A DNA stretch of 64,000 bases, from NCBI RefSeq assembly GCF_000002235.5, contig NW_022145597.1, forward strand, positions 30,572,797-30,636,796, in the 5' to 3' direction. Position 1 is the stretch's first letter, and every line of letters starts with the position of its first letter. The stretch is from Strongylocentrotus purpuratus (taxonomy: Eukaryota > Echinodermata > Echinoidea > Camarodonta > Strongylocentrotidae). The notes below the pieces were generated by a model that did no database searches, was not told where the DNA came from, and saw only the letters and a list, made by a program, of their open reading frames with translations. Position numbers and translations under genes: made by a program. Positions 60,991 to 64,000 of this stretch are shown here, in pieces.

Positions 60991-61331
60991 ATATGTTTTA
61001 ATTTGTAAATTCCTTTGTCATACAACCTCTTATCGTATATACAACTTCCTTTATATCGAATAAGTTTATTATTAAAAATTACCACATCACCAATGTCTAT
61101 ACTCCTTATATGTCTCGTATTCACCCAATCTTCTAATAAATCCATATAAAATTGTGGAGCTGTCACTTTTAATAAACTTGGTATATAGTCACATGAAAAT
61201 ATCAAATCTCCACCCACGTGTTCAGTGACAAAGTTAAAATATTGTTTCCATTTCATGTCTTCATCTTTGTTTAGAAGTTTTTGAATCCACATAATTCGCT
61301 GCGATTTAACTTGTGCAGAAAAATTTAACAT
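60969..61331 (-). pseudogene. LINE ORF2, fragment after first frameshift
   Basis: Continues directly from the reverse transcriptase frame (MLNFSAQVKSQRIMWIQKLL), a typical thumb/linker segment of L1- and Tx1-like ORF2. It ends with HILENKVN and a stop, caused by a second frameshift near 60,990-61,010. Confidence 0.85.
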
Positions 61332-61333
61332 CT

Positions 61334-63781
61334 TTAACCCCCTTGGTTATAGTCTAAGAACATGGTGTTTCTATTGATTTTATCTGTTTTTCCTTTCCAT
61401 ATGAAATCAAAAGTTAATTCATCCAGTGAATCATAAACCCATTTTGGAACAGGAGTAAGTGACGCCCGATAAAGAACTTTAGAATAAATGTGCACTTTCA
61501 ATAGTTGAATCTTACCCATGAGTGTTAAATCCCTTTGCTTCCAAAAATTTAAAAGTGTTTTTATTTTACTTAAGATTTCTTTATAATTTAGATCTTCTTT
61601 CTTGTGTTCATCGAGGGAAAAGAAAATCCCTAAAACCTTAAGAAAGTCAACTATTTCGCCAAAAGCAAAATCACAATCTAAACGTTGACATGAACCTAAC
61701 CTTAATATTTTAGTCTTGTCGTTGTTTATTTTCAGTCCAGAAATTTTTTCGAAATCTGCAAATAATACTTTTAACCTATTAATTGATTTTTTATTGCGAA
61801 CAAAAATTGTCATATCATCCGCATAAAGTACTAGTTTAGTTTCCTTATCTCCAAAATTAATTCCGTCCACCAATTTATCTATTCGTAATTTGTGTGCCAT
61901 TACTTCAATACACAAGATAAAGAGGTACGGAGAAAGAGGGTCTCCCTGTCTTACTCCCCTTTCTACTTTGAAATAACCAGTGGACCCTCCTTCATTTAAT
62001 ACACAACTTAGAGTGTTCATGTATAAAACTTTAACCCACTTTTGAAAAGACGGACCAAAACCAAATGACGACAGAACTTTTTGAAGAAATTGATGTGAAA
62101 TTGAGTCAAAAGCTTTTTCGAAGTCTACAGCTAACAAAAAACCAGATAAATTGTAACGGGATGTATGAAAAATAATATCATCTATAATGCGAATGGCCTC
62201 ACCAATATTCCTCCCTTTCATGTAGCCCACCTGATCTCCCATAATGATCTCATTTAATACTTTCTTGATTCGCTTAGCCAAAATTTTTGTTAAGATTTTA
62301 TAATCGACATTAAGAAGGGAAATGGGTCTATAATTTTTCAGTGAAAAGGGATCTTTCCCATCTTTAGCGATTAACGTAATTACAGCTTGTTTTTGAGACG
62401 ATGCTAATTCTCCTAATCTATATGCTTCATTCAAGGCATCTTTAACTAAATCTCCAATATTCGGCCAAAAGGTACGATAAAATTCTGAAGAAAAACCGTC
62501 ATTTCCAGGTGATTTATTCTGTTTTAATTCTTTTAAGATTTCTAGGCATTCTTTATTACTTATAGATCCTTCACAGTATTCTCGAGATTTTTCAGTCAAT
62601 TTCGGTAAACCTTGAAAGAAACTATTATAACAATTATCCGAGCACTCGTACTCTACTTTACTGTACAACATGCTGTAAAACTTCCGGATTTCTTCAGTTA
62701 TCCTTTTTTCATCGCAGCAAATAGCACCATCTGAGGTTTTAATTTTTTTAATAGTACTCTTTCTTTTGTTATTTTGCATTAATTGATTGAAATAACGCGA
62801 ATCCCTTTCTCCGCTTTCGTACCACGAGGCTCGTGATCGAATCCTAATTCCTTCATTTACATAGCTATAAACTTCCTTTAATTTCTTTTTTGTATTTTCC
62901 AATTTTTCTAAAGTATCTGCATTAGTGCTTTCCGTCAATTGTTGTTCTAAACATTGTATTTCTTTTTCTAAATCTGTTCTTATTGTTCTTCTTTGATCAG
63001 CCAATTTTTTTGAAAATTTTTGTGTAAAGCTCCGAATTTTCATTTTTAAAAAATCCCATAACAACCTTTTGTCTTTTATTTTAGTTTGCAGTTCGTTTTT
63101 TAATTGACAAATTTTCTTTTTTAACTCTCTAACATAATCTTCATTTTCACATAAACTATTATTGAATTTCCAATATGACCCTTTTCTTCCATTCGTTTTA
63201 TTGACTGTTTTGTCAAATAAACGTAAAAATATTGAATGATGATCAGGGGCAACAGATGGAATTATATCGCACTTCATAACCATTTCCTCTAGACATTCTG
63301 ATATTATCCAGTAATCTAGTCTACTTTGCATAAAGGGATTGTTTTGCATACAAGTGTATTGCCTTTTTAAAGAATGCCTACATCTCCAAATATCCAAAAG
63401 CTGCAAATCTTCCATGAATTTTTCAAATTCTCGATTAAATCTTTTCGAAATCCTGTTTGAAGATTTCCCGTTATAATCAAATTCAATGTCCCTAATCATG
63501 TTAAAATCACCACCTATTATAACCGGGTAGTTATCTTTATTTAACTTAGCCAGATTATTACGTAATTTTCGAAGAAATTGCAATTGATCACTCTCAAAAT
63601 TTCTTGTTGGAAAATACACATTGCCTAAAATCAACCTAACACCTTGAAACTTACAGTCTATAAAAATATATCTACCCTCACTGTCTTTTAAGACTTGCAA
63701 TATCTCAATATCTATCCTCGGCGCAATCAAAACGAGAACTCCTTTACTGTGATTAGAACCATGACTAAAATAAGTAGGGAT
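61334..63781 (-). pseudogene. LINE ORF2: endonuclease C-terminal part and reverse transcriptase
   Basis: About 815 codons are open, with no true start; the frame enters as TYFSHGSNHSKGVLVLIAP. Counting from MIAP (63730): endonuclease motifs GGDFN (73-77), SRLDYWI (136-142) and APDHHS (161-166). A basic, coiled-coil-like linker follows at about 200-300. Reverse transcriptase motifs are NYRPISLL (466-473), AVDFEKAFD (534-542), GVRQGDPLSPYLF (592-604) and the catalytic YADD (636-639). The first 60-80 residues of the endonuclease are missing. The frame ends at DYNQGG where one G is missing from a G run; the protein continues in the next frame. Known role of the family: target-primed reverse transcription of its own RNA. 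Confidence 0.93.
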
Positions 63782-63789
63782 TCAATTGG

Positions 63790-64000
63790 TAAATCGATCC
63801 AGTTAGAAGAACCAGTGATAAATCATTGATACTTCATAATCGATATTGGCAACTGTCCACCAATTTATATTCCAATCTCATTTGCATTAACTTCATCTCA
63901 AAGATCATTTGAAGTGAATTTAAGAGTTTCATTTACAGTGATATTGGCTCGTACAAATATATATACTAAATATGTATATTGTTTTTTGGTTAGTAATCAT
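63790..64000. other. Right edge, nothing recognised
   Basis: AT-rich sequence without an open frame of note. If the palindromic element interrupted the helicase gene, this should be the other side of that break, but no helicase motif is visible in any frame. Confidence 0.4.

Larger units (their letters stand above)
59794..63780 (-). mobile_element. LINE retrotransposon, 5'-truncated (Tx1/L1-like)
   Basis: It has a 3' poly(A) tail (T16 on plus at 59794-59809) with an AATAAA signal just inside (minus strand, 59820-59825), and about 330 bp of 3' UTR. An ORF2-type frame follows, with apurinic endonuclease, reverse transcriptase and a CCHC zinc-finger region. The 5' end is cut inside the endonuclease, and a stop lies right outside the element at 63782-63784. 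Flanks share GGGA (59790-59793 and 63777-63780), a short possible target duplication. At least three frameshifts kill the reading frame, so the copy is inactive. Confidence 0.93.
59454..63789. mobile_element. Palindromic CCAATTGG-type element, split by a LINE
   Basis: The left end CCAATTGAATCCCCATTGAA is mirrored at the right: TTCAATGGGGGCATTCAATG then GGGGA at 59793, continued by TTCAATTGG at 63781-63789 on the far side of the LINE. Without the LINE the element is about 350 bp. The inside is built from 27-bp repeats and GGGTACCC/CATTTACTCC blocks that occur on both strands, so much of it can fold back. No coding capacity. The continuity of the right end across the LINE shows that the LINE inserted into this element. 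Confidence 0.7.

Overview
The window looks like nuclear DNA from an invertebrate animal, plausibly an echinoderm such as a sea urchin. That placement is an inference from style: AT-rich intergenic DNA, many poly(G)/poly(C) tracts, AGATCT/TAGGCCT-rich stretches, spliceosomal GT-AG signals, small inverted-repeat transposons and a Tx1/L1-like LINE. There is no bacterial-style gene organisation. No complete protein-coding gene could be supported.

Region 1 (1 to about 47,883) is one tandem array of 17 head-to-tail units of about 2.3-3.0 kb (a macrosatellite). It begins at or before the left edge, and the last unit is truncated at a junction near 47,853-47,883. Outside homopolymers and the minisatellite the units are nearly identical. 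Each unit carries, in order: three tRNA-like modules (about 141 bp apart) with A box, B box and a T-run; a (GA)n tract; a (TTG)n tract; several poly(G)/poly(C) tracts; an 18-bp minisatellite of 3 to about 20 copies that is the main source of unit-length differences; about 1.2 kb of non-coding single-copy-like sequence; and near its end a fourth, weaker tRNA-like module. The array therefore holds 51 tRNA-like modules of the first type and 16 of the second.

Region 2 (48,128-52,512) is a large inverted duplication with a 1.8-kb spacer. Each arm carries the same two-exon gene fragment with conserved splice signals, and each copy has a different frameshift. The right arm is interrupted by a 379-bp hAT-like miniature element with an 8-bp target duplication. 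Sequence between the right arm and 52,700 looks like a promoter.

Region 3 (52,700-59,000) is non-coding and rich in foldback structures and non-autonomous DNA elements: a 120-bp near-perfect hairpin, a 774-bp element with TA flanks, a 1.6-kb element with TTAG flanks and a 154-bp palindromic MITE. A few exon-like segments bounded by splice signals are present.

Region 4 (59,000-64,000) is a nested insertion. The first exon of a RecQ-like helicase (Walker A motif) is interrupted just after the motif by a palindromic element built of 27-bp repeats. That element is itself interrupted by a 5'-truncated, frameshifted minus-strand LINE with endonuclease, reverse transcriptase and zinc-finger regions and a poly(A) tail.
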